Made by a program: the position numbers and the translations under genes. A stretch of 64,000 bases of DNA, from positions 3,060 through 67,059 of the forward strand of contig CAZGCA010000023.1 of the NCBI GenBank assembly GCA_964524145.1, written 5' to 3'. Positions 44,037 through 52,051 of the stretch are shown piece after piece (position 1 is the stretch's first letter; every line of letters begins with the position of its first letter). The notes below the pieces were generated by a model. The model searched no databases, was not told the origin of the DNA, and worked only from the letters and a program-made list of their open reading frames with translations. The stretch is from CAZGCA01 sp964524145 (GTDB lineage Bacteria > Hydrogenedentota > CAZGCA01).

Positions 44037-45503
44037 ATGTCTAAGCCTGATTTGGAAGCCATCTTCTCGGCCATTAACGACGGTCTGGCTGTCAACGATC
44101 AGCGCCACAAGATTGTCTACATGAACGATGCGCTGGTGAAGGTTGTCGGTAATCAGGTGGGCGAGACGTGTTACAGGGCCTTGCTGGGCCGGAACAGCCC
44201 GTGCCTCGTCTGTGCGGTCGACGAGTTGCTGCATAAGGGACGCCAATCGATGCGCGGGACGTTGCGGCTCCGGGACGGGAGATACGTCGATGCTCTCTGT
44301 TCACCTGTGTCCTTGGGCGACGGGCGTTGGGGCGTCCTCGAAGTGTTCAGGGACGTCACCGACGACCGGTGGAAGGTACGCGAGTCCGAGCGGGAGGTGC
44401 GGCACCTGAACGAAGTGCTCGAAAGGCGCACGAAAGAGCTCTTGGAGTCCGAGGGCATGTACAGAACCTTCATGGAGACGGCTTCAGACTTTATGCAGAT
44501 AACCGACAAGGACGGGTACATACTGTACGCAAACGAAGCCGAAGCAAAGCGCCTCGGTTACACCAAAGAGGAATTGATAGGGAAGCATTACACCGAACTC
44601 ATAGAGGACACCGGAATCGCCACCGTGCCCGATGAACTCGAGACGCTGATTCGTGAGGGCCGACTCTTCCTCCGGGAAGCTGGTTGGAGGACCAAGACCG
44701 GCGGCAGAGTGGTTGGCGAATTGAGCGCCGTGGCAATCTACGACGAGAACGGCGAGTATAACGGGGCGAGGATTATCGTCCGGGATGTTACAGAGCGGAA
44801 ACGTCTCGAACGACAGATAGCAATATCAGAACGGCTTGCCGCGATTGGTCGACAGGCTGCCGTCATGGCACACGAAATCATCAGCCCTCTGTCCGGGATG
44901 CGTCAATCGCTCGAGCGCATCGTCGACAAGACAGATACCGAACCGTGGGTGCGAGAAAGACTGGAGTTGTGCACAAGGGAGATCGATCGGGTGGCAACAA
45001 TTGCCCGTAGACTCCAATTGCTCAATAGACCGACCGATGAGCCTATGTACGAGGTGGATCTCGGCGCTCTCGCGGCCGATGCCGTCGACCTTGTGGCGAC
45101 ACTTGCGGAGGAGAACGGGGTTGCAGTCGAGATCGATATTCCTGAGGACCTGCCCAAAGTCTTCGCTGCTGAAACCCAGATCCAAGAGGTGTTTCTGAAC
45201 CTCGCGAAGAATGCCTGCGAAGCCATGCCTGACGGCGGCACGCTGCGCGTTTACGCTCAGAGAGGCGACGACTACGTGACAATATGCTTCCGGGACACCG
45301 GTCCCGGTATACCACCTGAGAGGATACCGAGCATATTCGACGCGTTCTACACGACGAAACCTCCCGGCGAAGGGTCCGGCCTTGGCCTGTCGATCAGTTA
45401 CGCAATCGTGCGTCGGTACCAAGGCGACATAGAGGTGCAGACCGAGCCCGGCAAAGGCAGCACATTCAAAGTGACCCTCCCCGTTCGGCAGCAACAGGCT
45501 TAA
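44037..45503 (+). CDS. Cytoplasmic PAS-PAS sensor histidine kinase
   Basis: 488 residues from ATG 44037 (GTG 44025 is an alternative; Shine-Dalgarno signals are weak for both). PAS 1 (about 5-110) carries a Cys cluster Cys45, Cys56, Cys59 (ETCYRALLGRNSPCLVC), which could bind a metal, haem or an Fe-S cluster. A coiled linker, PAS 2 (about 140-260), an H-box with His279 (MAHEIISPLSGM), N-box NLAKNACEAMPDGG, G1 DTGPGIP and G2 GSGLGLSI follow. There are no transmembrane helices, so it senses a cytoplasmic, perhaps redox, signal. No response regulator is adjacent on this strand; the nearest is at 47907-48839. It is followed by cobO after 25 bp. Confidence 0.93.
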   Translation: MSKPDLEAIFSAINDGLAVNDQRHKIVYMNDALVKVVGNQVGETCYRALLGRNSPCLVCAVDELLHKGRQSMRGTLRLRDGRYVDALCSPVSLGDGRWGVLEVFRDVTDDRWKVRESEREVRHLNEVLERRTKELLESEGMYRTFMETASDFMQITDKDGYILYANEAEAKRLGYTKEELIGKHYTELIEDTGIATVPDELETLIREGRLFLREAGWRTKTGGRVVGELSAVAIYDENGEYNGARIIVRDVTERKRLERQIAISERLAAIGRQAAVMAHEIISPLSGMRQSLERIVDKTDTEPWVRERLELCTREIDRVATIARRLQLLNRPTDEPMYEVDLGALAADAVDLVATLAEENGVAVEIDIPEDLPKVFAAETQIQEVFLNLAKNACEAMPDGGTLRVYAQRGDDYVTICFRDTGPGIPPERIPSIFDAFYTTKPPGEGSGLGLSISYAIVRRYQGDIEVQTEPGKGSTFKVTLPVRQQQA

Positions 45504-45528
45504 CGGAACGTTGAGAAGGAGCGTTTAG

Positions 45529-46107
45529 GTGGAGAGTCTGAACCGCGGACTTGTTCAGATCTACACTGGCGGCGGAAAAGGGAAAACCACGGCAGCGCTT
45601 GGGCTCGCCATGCGTGCGTGCGGCCACGGGTTGCGCGCGTTGATGATCCAATTCATGAAGGGAGCTTCGAACACCGGAGAGCTCGCGAGCGCAGCGAGGT
45701 TGTACCCACAGTTTGAGATAATCCCGAGCGGAAAACCGTGCTCGAAGGGCGTTTCCAACGACGAATGCGACTACTGCAGAGAGTGTTTCGTCAACCCCGA
45801 CAACGTTGAAGACGAAGACCGTGCCGCCTCTCGGCGTGCGATCGAGCTCGCCAAGGAAAAGATCGGCTCCGGCGACTACCAGCTGGTGATACTGGACGAG
45901 ATCGTATGTGCTCTGGAGTTCGGGCTGGTCGAACTAGCCGATGTCATCGCGCTAATCGAAGCTAAACCCCCGACGCTCGAACTCGTTCTGACAGGGCGCG
46001 GCGCACCACCCGAGCTTATCGGGAAGGCCGATCTCGTCACCGAGATGCTCCCCATCAAACACCCCTGGGACGCAGGCGTGAAAGCAAGGAAGGGCATAGA
46101 ATACTGA
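45529..46107 (+). CDS. cobO: Cob(I)yrinic acid a,c-diamide adenosyltransferase (CobO/BtuR/CobA type)
   Basis: 192 residues, GTG start after AAGGAG. The P-loop is YTGGGKGKTTAALGLAMRA, Walker B is VILDEIVCAL, and LTGRGAPPELIGKADLVTEM is the family's C-terminal signature. It transfers the adenosyl group from ATP to cob(I)alamin. A Cys-rich insertion at about residues 69-84 (CSKGVSNDECDYCREC) is not part of the E. coli-type enzyme and may bind a metal. The gene is probably co-transcribed with the upstream kinase; no other cobalamin genes are in the window. Confidence 0.93.
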   Translation: MESLNRGLVQIYTGGGKGKTTAALGLAMRACGHGLRALMIQFMKGASNTGELASAARLYPQFEIIPSGKPCSKGVSNDECDYCRECFVNPDNVEDEDRAASRRAIELAKEKIGSGDYQLVILDEIVCALEFGLVELADVIALIEAKPPTLELVLTGRGAPPELIGKADLVTEMLPIKHPWDAGVKARKGIEY

Positions 46108-46164
46108 CGACGAAACTCGTTCCTCCTGGACCACGACTGCCCGACGTGATGCAGCCGTTAGCGG

Positions 46165-46632
46165 TCAGGAGCGACCACCCGTTGTTCCCAGTTCCGCGAT
46201 GAACCGCTCGATGTCCGTCGGGCTGACAAACACGTCCCCATTCGTGGTACTCATGCACACTCCGTTCTTGAACCTGTTACAGAATCCCCTGGTGCAGTAT
46301 TCGCCTTTCCGAGAGCCTCGTCCGCTTATCCTTCTCATGAATTCCACCCGTTTGGCGCACCGTATTTCCCCCAATGAAAGGCCTTCTCTCAACATGATAC
46401 CTGTCTTCATCTCAAGCATGCCGTTCGCGATCCTGTATTCTGTTCTGTACGCGGCATGGATCACCAACCCGATATATAGACAAAGTGATAGGACAAGCGG
46501 AATGATGACGTAGATCCCCAACCCCGGCCCGAAAATGAATAGGAATGCTACCGGATGGGCCGCAACGAACAGAATGAGCAACACATTGGCTGTGACATAC
46601 GCCCCGCTAGGACGCGGCCTGTCTTCATACAT
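46165..46632 (-). CDS. Bacterial PH-domain membrane protein
   Basis: 155 residues from the start at 46632 (AGGAGG 8 nt upstream). Two transmembrane helices (about 12-35 and 38-62: VTANVLLILFVAAHPVAFLF, IYVIIPLVLSLCLYIGLVIH) precede a bPH2-like domain (TEYRIANGMLEMKTGIM..VCMSTTNGDVFVSPTDIERFIAEL). Three Cys lie close together (EYCTRGFCNRFKNGVC). It is third in line after the DUF2089 and Yip1-like genes, separated by about 90 bp, and may belong to the same membrane-stress or membrane-homeostasis set. Function unproven. Confidence 0.7.
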   Translation of the reverse strand: MYEDRPRPSGAYVTANVLLILFVAAHPVAFLFIFGPGLGIYVIIPLVLSLCLYIGLVIHAAYRTEYRIANGMLEMKTGIMLREGLSLGEIRCAKRVEFMRRISGRGSRKGEYCTRGFCNRFKNGVCMSTTNGDVFVSPTDIERFIAELGTTGGRS

Positions 46633-46721
46633 CTCATCGCCCTCCTGAAGTGATACACCATCTTGCTCGGAATCCGCCGCCATTCTTCACACGGGGTCGG
46701 TGGTGCCCGGCAGCCGGGCAA

Positions 46722-47399
46722 CTACAGCCCGGCAACACGAAAAACTTGGAATAGCACAATCTTAGAGATCACCTCTCCCAATATAAGGAGCGGTATGAAC
46801 ACGAGGACGGCCTTCTTCCCCGTGATGTTGCAGGAAACCGAATAGGCGCGGTACATCAAAGCGATCATCCACACCAGCATGACAAGGCCCACGGTCGTGT
46901 GGAGGCCAAACACGACTGTGTCGGCCATGTTGGCTGTTAAGAGCATCCTGAATTGCTGGGCCACCACTAACGGGTCCGCTCCGGGGTCCAGCGCTATCTT
47001 CATCAGTTCGTCAACAAAGCGCCCAACCCCAGGCAACAACGACAGCAGTGCCACCACAAACATCGGTGCGCGAGCCAGTGCCTGAGTTCCAAACACGTCG
47101 ACCACCCGCACTCGACTTGCAGAGATGACTTTTCCGCCAAACAGAAGCAGTACACCCATCACCAGCCAGGCAATAAGCCCTTCGGACAGGAATACCCACC
47201 ACGGGGCCCGTAATCCCGTGTGGTAATCGAGCACGCCATCAAAGTGGGAATTGCTCAGAGAGCCGACGAAGCTCGATCCCAACACGAGCACAACGCCGAC
47301 CGCCAGGGCCTTGCCACCGGCCACATAGTGGAAAGGATTGAACAACCATGTCCGGATGTTTCTCCCCCGTTCCACTCCTGCTTCAAGATGCGTTTCCAT
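46722..47399 (-). CDS. Yip1-family membrane protein
   Basis: 225 residues with about five transmembrane helices. An N-terminal WLFNPFHYVAGGKAL segment precedes the first helix, as in bacterial Yip1-domain proteins, and the C-terminal half reads GLHTTVGLVMLVWMIALMYR and VLVFIPLLILGEVISKIV. The molecular role of bacterial Yip1 proteins is unknown. It starts 6 bp after the DUF2089 gene, so the two are almost certainly co-transcribed. Confidence 0.8.
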   Translation of the reverse strand: METHLEAGVERGRNIRTWLFNPFHYVAGGKALAVGVVLVLGSSFVGSLSNSHFDGVLDYHTGLRAPWWVFLSEGLIAWLVMGVLLLFGGKVISASRVRVVDVFGTQALARAPMFVVALLSLLPGVGRFVDELMKIALDPGADPLVVAQQFRMLLTANMADTVVFGLHTTVGLVMLVWMIALMYRAYSVSCNITGKKAVLVFIPLLILGEVISKIVLFQVFRVAGL

Positions 47400-47405
47400 G
47401 ATCGA

Positions 47406-47705
47406 TCAATCCTCCCTTTCTTCGGCAGCCTGCGCCTGGAGTGACTTCACCTTCTCTATGAGCGCATCGAGCCGGTTGCGGACAGTGGGATAGGACACCC
47501 CGTACACCCTAGCCATCTCCTTGAGGCTGCCACTTGACTTGAGCAGGTTCAGCACGAACACCTGTTCTTGTGGTTCGAGCCGAGCAAGAAGCGGCAGAGA
47601 GAACTCCCCTTCTACCGCCGTACCGCACTCCGCACAGCGAAACCGGATTGCTTTGAGCATCTGCCCGCAACTCGGGCAATCAGTGGGAAATCGTCTCTCG
47701 TTCAT
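47406..47705 (-). CDS. DUF2089-like zinc-ribbon/HTH regulator
   Basis: 99 residues from ATG 47705 (GAGGG upstream; the longer frame has no site). A zinc ribbon (CPSC at 10-13, CAEC at 24-27) is followed by a sigma-70 region-4-like helix-turn-helix (QEQVFVLNLLKSSGSLKEMARVYGVSYPTVRNRLD) and a coiled tail. It probably regulates transcription of its own operon with the Yip1-like gene. Its promoter is one of the best in the window. Confidence 0.85.
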   Translation of the reverse strand: MNERRFPTDCPSCGQMLKAIRFRCAECGTAVEGEFSLPLLARLEPQEQVFVLNLLKSSGSLKEMARVYGVSYPTVRNRLDALIEKVKSLQAQAAEERED

Positions 47706-47745
47706 AGCACCCTCACTGTTCAATATTCTTTATGCGCTCATCAAT

Positions 47746-47774
47746 AATATACACTGTATCCTCCTATTTGTCAA
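47746..47774 (-). promoter_or_regulatory. Sigma-70-type promoter of the DUF2089-Yip1 operon
   Basis: Minus strand TTGACA (complement of 47769-47774), a 17-bp spacer and TATATT (complement of 47746-47751), inside an AT-rich patch. Confidence 0.75.
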
Positions 47775-47906
47775 GCACAAAATGAATAGTAACAATCTCG
47801 TGGGACAGGTACGTTGCGACCGCCGGCGCAGGCAAAACGTGTGGGTCGCGGGTTGGACGGGTGATTCGTGCCAGGGATTATTTGGTGACGTGGTTTTGGG
47901 CGGCTC

Positions 47907-48839
47907 TTATCGTTCCGTTCTACGTCTGTCCACAAACACCGCTGCGGTACCCGACTCCTCGGCCTTCTGCTTGACCTGTGCGAGCACCTCGAACATCTTC
48001 TGCGCGTTCTTGAACCGGCGAAACTGGTTGTGAGCGACGCCGATGGAGAAGCACATCAGGCCATACCGCGTTTCTCGGCCCGACTTGCCCGGGGCCATTA
48101 TATAGCCCTGCTCCCGCTCGACCTGCCTATACAACGAGGCTGCCTTTTCGGCAAGTTTCTCGATTGCACGCTCGCAGAACGCCTTGTAATCGTCGAGCCT
48201 GAGCAAGACCACGAAATGGACGCCGCCCATGTGGGAAATGGTGACCTCGAACAACTCAAGCTCCTCGACGGTTTCCTTGAGCGTATCAGAAGCCGCCAGT
48301 ATAACGTTGTCCTGCCTTTCCTGGCCGTGAACCTTCAGATACGGCCGGACGTTGAGCACGTCCACGTAGCAGGCTGCAAATGTCTCGTCGCGTGCAAGAC
48401 GATGGCTCATCTCGCGTTTGACCGCCTCGGTCCCTATCAACCCGGTAAGCGGGTTCATCACCAAGAGCCCCTCGTACATCGCCAACAGGGCTCGTATCTT
48501 GTCGAGCAGCTTCTCAAACTGGAACGGCTTGACCAGGTAATCGTCAGCGCCTTGCTCGAGCCCGTGCAGGATTTCCGGCTCTTCACCGAGCGCCGTCAGA
48601 ATGAGGACCGGCACTCGATAGAGCAGTGGGTCACGCCGAATCCTGCGGCAGACCTGGTAGCCCGTCTGCCCCGGCAACATGATGTCCAGCACAACCACAT
48701 CGGGAGATTCCGCCTTTGCGGTATCGAACGCCGTGTCTCCTCTGTCGAGCGTGACGGCCTCCAAACCCGAGGCTTCGAGCTTTGTCTTGATCAACGCGGC
48801 AAGATCTACATCGTCATCGACGATCAACACCTTCTTCAT
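47907..48839 (-). CDS. Response regulator with degenerate GGDEF domain
   Basis: 310 residues from ATG 48839 (AAAGGATG upstream). The receiver domain (1-120) has the acidic pair DDD at 8-10, phospho-acceptor Asp52 (VVVLDIMLPG) and Lys in DDYLVKPFQ. The following domain opens with NPLTGLIG, like the DPLTGLxNR start of diguanylate cyclases, but the active-site GGDEF reads GGVHF, so no cyclase activity is expected. It may bind nucleotides or act as a protein-interaction output. A minus-strand TTGACA (48921-48926) with TAGGAT 18 bp downstream is a possible promoter. Confidence 0.88.
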   Translation of the reverse strand: MKKVLIVDDDVDLAALIKTKLEASGLEAVTLDRGDTAFDTAKAESPDVVVLDIMLPGQTGYQVCRRIRRDPLLYRVPVLILTALGEEPEILHGLEQGADDYLVKPFQFEKLLDKIRALLAMYEGLLVMNPLTGLIGTEAVKREMSHRLARDETFAACYVDVLNVRPYLKVHGQERQDNVILAASDTLKETVEELELFEVTISHMGGVHFVVLLRLDDYKAFCERAIEKLAEKAASLYRQVEREQGYIMAPGKSGRETRYGLMCFSIGVAHNQFRRFKNAQKMFEVLAQVKQKAEESGTAAVFVDRRRTER

Positions 48840-48953
48840 TGCAGCATCCTTTCGCGAGAGTCTAACTCGAGTACTTCGCACATCAGGTCAATCGCAATCC
48901 TAACTCTCTGAGACATCGCATGTCAAGTTGTAGCGCCTCGGAAACCGCGCTCC

Positions 48954-49205
48954 CTATCGTGTCGATCCAAACCGTTCGGCCAGCGCCCGTCTCAAGCGCG
49001 GACCATAAATGAGGTCGAATGTCTCTTCCTTGTCGGGGAACATATCGACTGCGTTGCTCTTCGCGTTGTTCACAATGTCAAGCGCCTCATCCATTGTGAG
49101 GTCCGCCTGCATAATGACCGCGATTGACACGTCGACGAGCCTCTTGAGACGCCTTACGCGGCGCTCCTCCTCCGCCAATGCTGCGGTGTCGGTCGCGTCG
49201 CGCAT
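48954..49205 (-). CDS. Small helical protein of unknown function
   Basis: About 83 residues from ATG 49205 (AAAGG upstream). It is all-alpha in appearance: RRVRRLKRLVDVSIAVIMQ, LTMDEALDIVNNAKSNAVD and RLRRALAERFG. No domain recognised. The mid-section reads like a short regulatory or DNA-binding helical protein, but that is a guess. It lies 11 bp after the end of the DUF5010-like gene on the same strand and may be co-transcribed. Confidence 0.55.
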   Translation of the reverse strand: MRDATDTAALAEEERRVRRLKRLVDVSIAVIMQADLTMDEALDIVNNAKSNAVDMFPDKEETFDLIYGPRLRRALAERFGSTR

Positions 49206-49243
49206 CTTCGTGCCGTGCCTTTCGGGAGTCACGCGCTGCCCTG

Positions 49244-50875
49244 CTACGGAGTCTTCCCCACCTTGGTGACGCTCATCTTCGAGAAGAAGTGCGTTCCCTC
49301 ATCTATGGCCAGGCGTAAGTCCGCCCCACCGTTCTGACGGTTGATGAACCGTGCGTCTTCGAGGACAAACGTGTGTTTCACCCATTTCTCGGTACCCTTG
49401 AACCCGACAGGGTCCGTGGTTTTATAGGCGCCATCGAGCATTGCTGATCGGTCGTGCGAATCGTATTCGAGATGAAAACTGCCGCTCCCGCTGTCGAAAT
49501 ACTCCACCATTACCTCCACCGGCTCGTGGTTGTTGTAGTAGAACGGGTCAACCATCTTGAGGTACAGGTAGCCACTACCGGGGCCGGGCGTTCGCACACA
49601 GAGTTTCGCGGCGGTCTCCGCGCTTAAGAACGGGCCGTCGGGTAGAGGTACAAGAAACAGCCCTTCGATCTCCTTCGGACGTTTCGACAAGTCGATGAAG
49701 ACAGTTCTCACGTTCCGGTAGATTGACCCGAACTCTGATGGAGGCCTCGGCTGGAGGTCAGGGTGCTCAAGCGCGACGGCTCGGTCGACCGGCTTGCCCT
49801 GTTTGAACAGAGCGACGTACTTCTTCGTAAGCTCGATATACCGGCGACCGTGCTCCCGCGACTCGCAGATATCCGTACCCTCGTGCATCTCGTTCCAGGT
49901 CTCGATAAACACCATGGTGCGGCCACTCTCGATCGCGTCGGCCCAGCTGTTCTCGTAGAACGTCCCGTTCTCGCGTTTGCGGATGGGAGTCGTTCTGCCC
50001 GGCACGGCGGTATCGTCGTAGCCGGGACCTATCTGGGCGATACCGTCGATCATGGGACCGTGAAGCGCGGCTCCCCAACGGTAGCTGCTCTCGGTCGGCA
50101 TGTCTTTCCAACTTGCCTCGCGCACAATGTACGGCCGGAGCCCGTGAAAATCCCTCTCGAACGAGCTGTAGACAAACTCGAACGTGGACGCATCGTACTT
50201 CTCGGCGAACGATGCCGAATACAACACCACCAGCGGTTGCCCATCGATTGATGCCCAGTGTTTAGCACGAACCTGGTAGAAGAAGTCTCTGATGGTCTCG
50301 TAGAAGAGCCGTTTGCCGGTCCGCGCCATCAGGTCGGCTTTGCCGTCTCTTGGCTCGACTCCACGCACGCTGTTCAACAGCGTCGAGGTGTCATAGAACA
50401 TGCCTATCTTCGGCGCGGAGCCTTGCTCCGCAACCAGCCTGTCGAGCGCCTCCTGCATGTAATGGAGCCCCGTCGTGCTGAATTTGCCGAACGAGGTGAT
50501 ATCGTAGTTGCCCGGCGCTCCCCAATAGACCGGCAGAACAATGTCTATCCCGCAGCCGGCGATATCCTTCAACTCTTTATAATGCCAATCGGTCGATTCG
50601 TACGATACGGATTCCGCGTCCGGGAAATGGTCTACCAACGCGTCGTCGGTTTGCTCTTGATCGTCGAAGAAATGAGAGTCGGGCCATCTGTACCAGTAGA
50701 AGTAGTACGTCCCGACAAGTTTCTGGTCGACATCGAACGGCTGCACGCTCGAGATGTCGGTCTCGGTCGGAGGCTTGAAGCCCGCGGCCCACGCACAATT
50801 CCCCGGAGCCAGGCACGCTATGGCCAGCACTAAGAGCGCGACGCCAAGCGACCGTCTCGATTGTTTGGTCAACAT
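49244..50875 (-). CDS. Secreted DUF5010-like glycosidase
   Basis: 543 residues from ATG 50875, giving a signal peptide (SLGVALLVLAIACLAPGNCAWA). The catalytic-type TIM-barrel part includes GTYYFYWYRWPDSHFFD, GCGIDIVLPVYWGAPG, KIGMFYDTSTL, PLVVLYSASF and VFIETWNEMHEGTDIC, where the Glu residues are candidate catalytic acids. The C-terminal part is a beta-sandwich (YLYLKMVDPFYYNNHEPVEV..YDSGSGSFHLEYDS), possibly carbohydrate-binding. The overall shape fits DUF5010/GH99-like proteins active on glycans. Confidence 0.75.
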   Translation of the reverse strand: MLTKQSRRSLGVALLVLAIACLAPGNCAWAAGFKPPTETDISSVQPFDVDQKLVGTYYFYWYRWPDSHFFDDQEQTDDALVDHFPDAESVSYESTDWHYKELKDIAGCGIDIVLPVYWGAPGNYDITSFGKFSTTGLHYMQEALDRLVAEQGSAPKIGMFYDTSTLLNSVRGVEPRDGKADLMARTGKRLFYETIRDFFYQVRAKHWASIDGQPLVVLYSASFAEKYDASTFEFVYSSFERDFHGLRPYIVREASWKDMPTESSYRWGAALHGPMIDGIAQIGPGYDDTAVPGRTTPIRKRENGTFYENSWADAIESGRTMVFIETWNEMHEGTDICESREHGRRYIELTKKYVALFKQGKPVDRAVALEHPDLQPRPPSEFGSIYRNVRTVFIDLSKRPKEIEGLFLVPLPDGPFLSAETAAKLCVRTPGPGSGYLYLKMVDPFYYNNHEPVEVMVEYFDSGSGSFHLEYDSHDRSAMLDGAYKTTDPVGFKGTEKWVKHTFVLEDARFINRQNGGADLRLAIDEGTHFFSKMSVTKVGKTP

Positions 50876-50971
50876 AGCACACCCATTGTAGCGTACAGGT
50901 GTCCCGTTTGCAATACGTTCCCCAACAAACGAGCGCACACGCGGTCAACCGTCGCGACCGGGTCTGCGCGT

Positions 50972-51000
50972 TTGACTTTTCATGCCGCGTGGACTATACT
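50972..51000 (+). promoter_or_regulatory. Promoter of the tRNA-Leu gene
   Basis: TTGACT (50972-50977), a 17-bp spacer and TATACT (50995-51000), 13 bp before the mature tRNA 5' end. Confidence 0.75.
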
Positions 51001-51012
51001 GATAATTCAAGC

Positions 51013-51099
51013 GCCGGGATGGTGGAATTGGCAGACACGCCAGCTTGAGGGGCTGGTGGGAGAAATCCTGTGCGGGTTCAAATCCCGCTCCCGGCACCA
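51013..51099 (+). tRNA. tRNA-Leu (anticodon GAG)
   Basis: 87 nt with encoded CCA. Acceptor stem GCCGGGA/TCCCGGC, D-arm TGGTGGAATTGGCAGACACGC, anticodon stem CCAGC/GCTGG with loop TTGAGGG (anticodon GAG), a long class-II variable arm, and T-arm GCGGGTTCAAATCCCGC. It reads CTC/CTT codons. No attachment-site duplicate of its 3' end is visible nearby. Confidence 0.97.
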
Positions 51100-51265
51100 T
51101 TTCCTCACCTATCCGTCCATGGATCCAAACAGTCGTGGATAGATCATCGGGACACCATTTGCCGCATCGGCAATAATGGCGATCCAATCTCATATTAGTA
51201 GTCTCGGTCGTGCATTAGACCCTGACGTTGGGACAATTGAGCGTCACCTGGTGGCATGGTCTGTG

Positions 51266-51994
51266 TCAGATGAGCCACCAATGCTCCGGGCTCACGGCCG
51301 GCATGCGGAACGACCGTTGGTCTTCCGGGAGAGAGTCGAGCATCTCCCGAGCTTTCCGACCTATGGCGTCTGCGGCGAGTTCGACGTTGCGCTTGCCGAT
51401 TTCGGGAGAGGCATGTTTGCGTGGGTCCTGGCCGCCGATCCCGTCAGGCGGCTTCATGTTGGGTGCCAGAGGACCGGTCCCCAACGCCGACATATCCACC
51501 AGGTCGGGATAGAAGAACATCATGTTCGAGGTCTCCCACTTGGCGGCATGATCCGTGTTTGACTCTTTGCCCTGGCTCAGCGTGATCTCCCAGAGACCTA
51601 CCCCGGCGACGCTGCCATCGGCGACGACCGGCTCAAGGGCGCTGTTGATCATATCAATCTGTCCATCCACATTGTGTCCCGAAACACCTATGATCACACG
51701 GAACCCCGTCTTCTTCAGGCGCTCGAAAAGGTCGGTGAGGACCGGAACAAGTGCATCCTGCTTGAATCCGTCGTGGAAGTAGACCGGCGGGTAGACTACA
51801 CCGCCGAATCTCTCTGCCGTCTTCACCAGGATGGCATGGGCCTTCAAGGCGTCATTGCCCAGTGGGAGATGTCTCCCATGCCACTCGATCAACCCGAAGG
51901 GTACATAGACGACCGGGAACTCACGGCCTGCGGCCTCCAGTTGAGCCGGCCGCATGAATTGCATCTGAACTGACGGAGACAGGTCGCTTGTCAT
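51266..51994 (-). CDS. Creatininase-family amidohydrolase
   Basis: 242 residues. The metal-binding segment IEWHGRHLPLGND places Glu37, His39 and Asp48 with the spacing of creatininase ligands, and His107 lies in GVSGHN. DHAAKWETSNM is the usual downstream active-site region. The family includes creatininase, formamide hydrolases and sugar-lactone-like enzymes, so the substrate is not fixed. It is the last gene of an operon with a Tat-exported oxidoreductase and a TIM-barrel isomerase, which suggests catabolism of a modified sugar or cyclitol. Confidence 0.9.
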   Translation of the reverse strand: MTSDLSPSVQMQFMRPAQLEAAGREFPVVYVPFGLIEWHGRHLPLGNDALKAHAILVKTAERFGGVVYPPVYFHDGFKQDALVPVLTDLFERLKKTGFRVIIGVSGHNVDGQIDMINSALEPVVADGSVAGVGLWEITLSQGKESNTDHAAKWETSNMMFFYPDLVDMSALGTGPLAPNMKPPDGIGGQDPRKHASPEIGKRNVELAADAIGRKAREMLDSLPEDQRSFRMPAVSPEHWWLI

Positions 51995-52051
51995 CTCGTT
52001 TCCTTTCTTATACAGCTAGCCGGCTTCGACCAGAAGATATCAGGACATTGA

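Noticed and set aside
50861..51142. Open frame with GWWNWQTRQLEGLVG
   Set aside because: It is a read-through translation of the tRNA-Leu gene.
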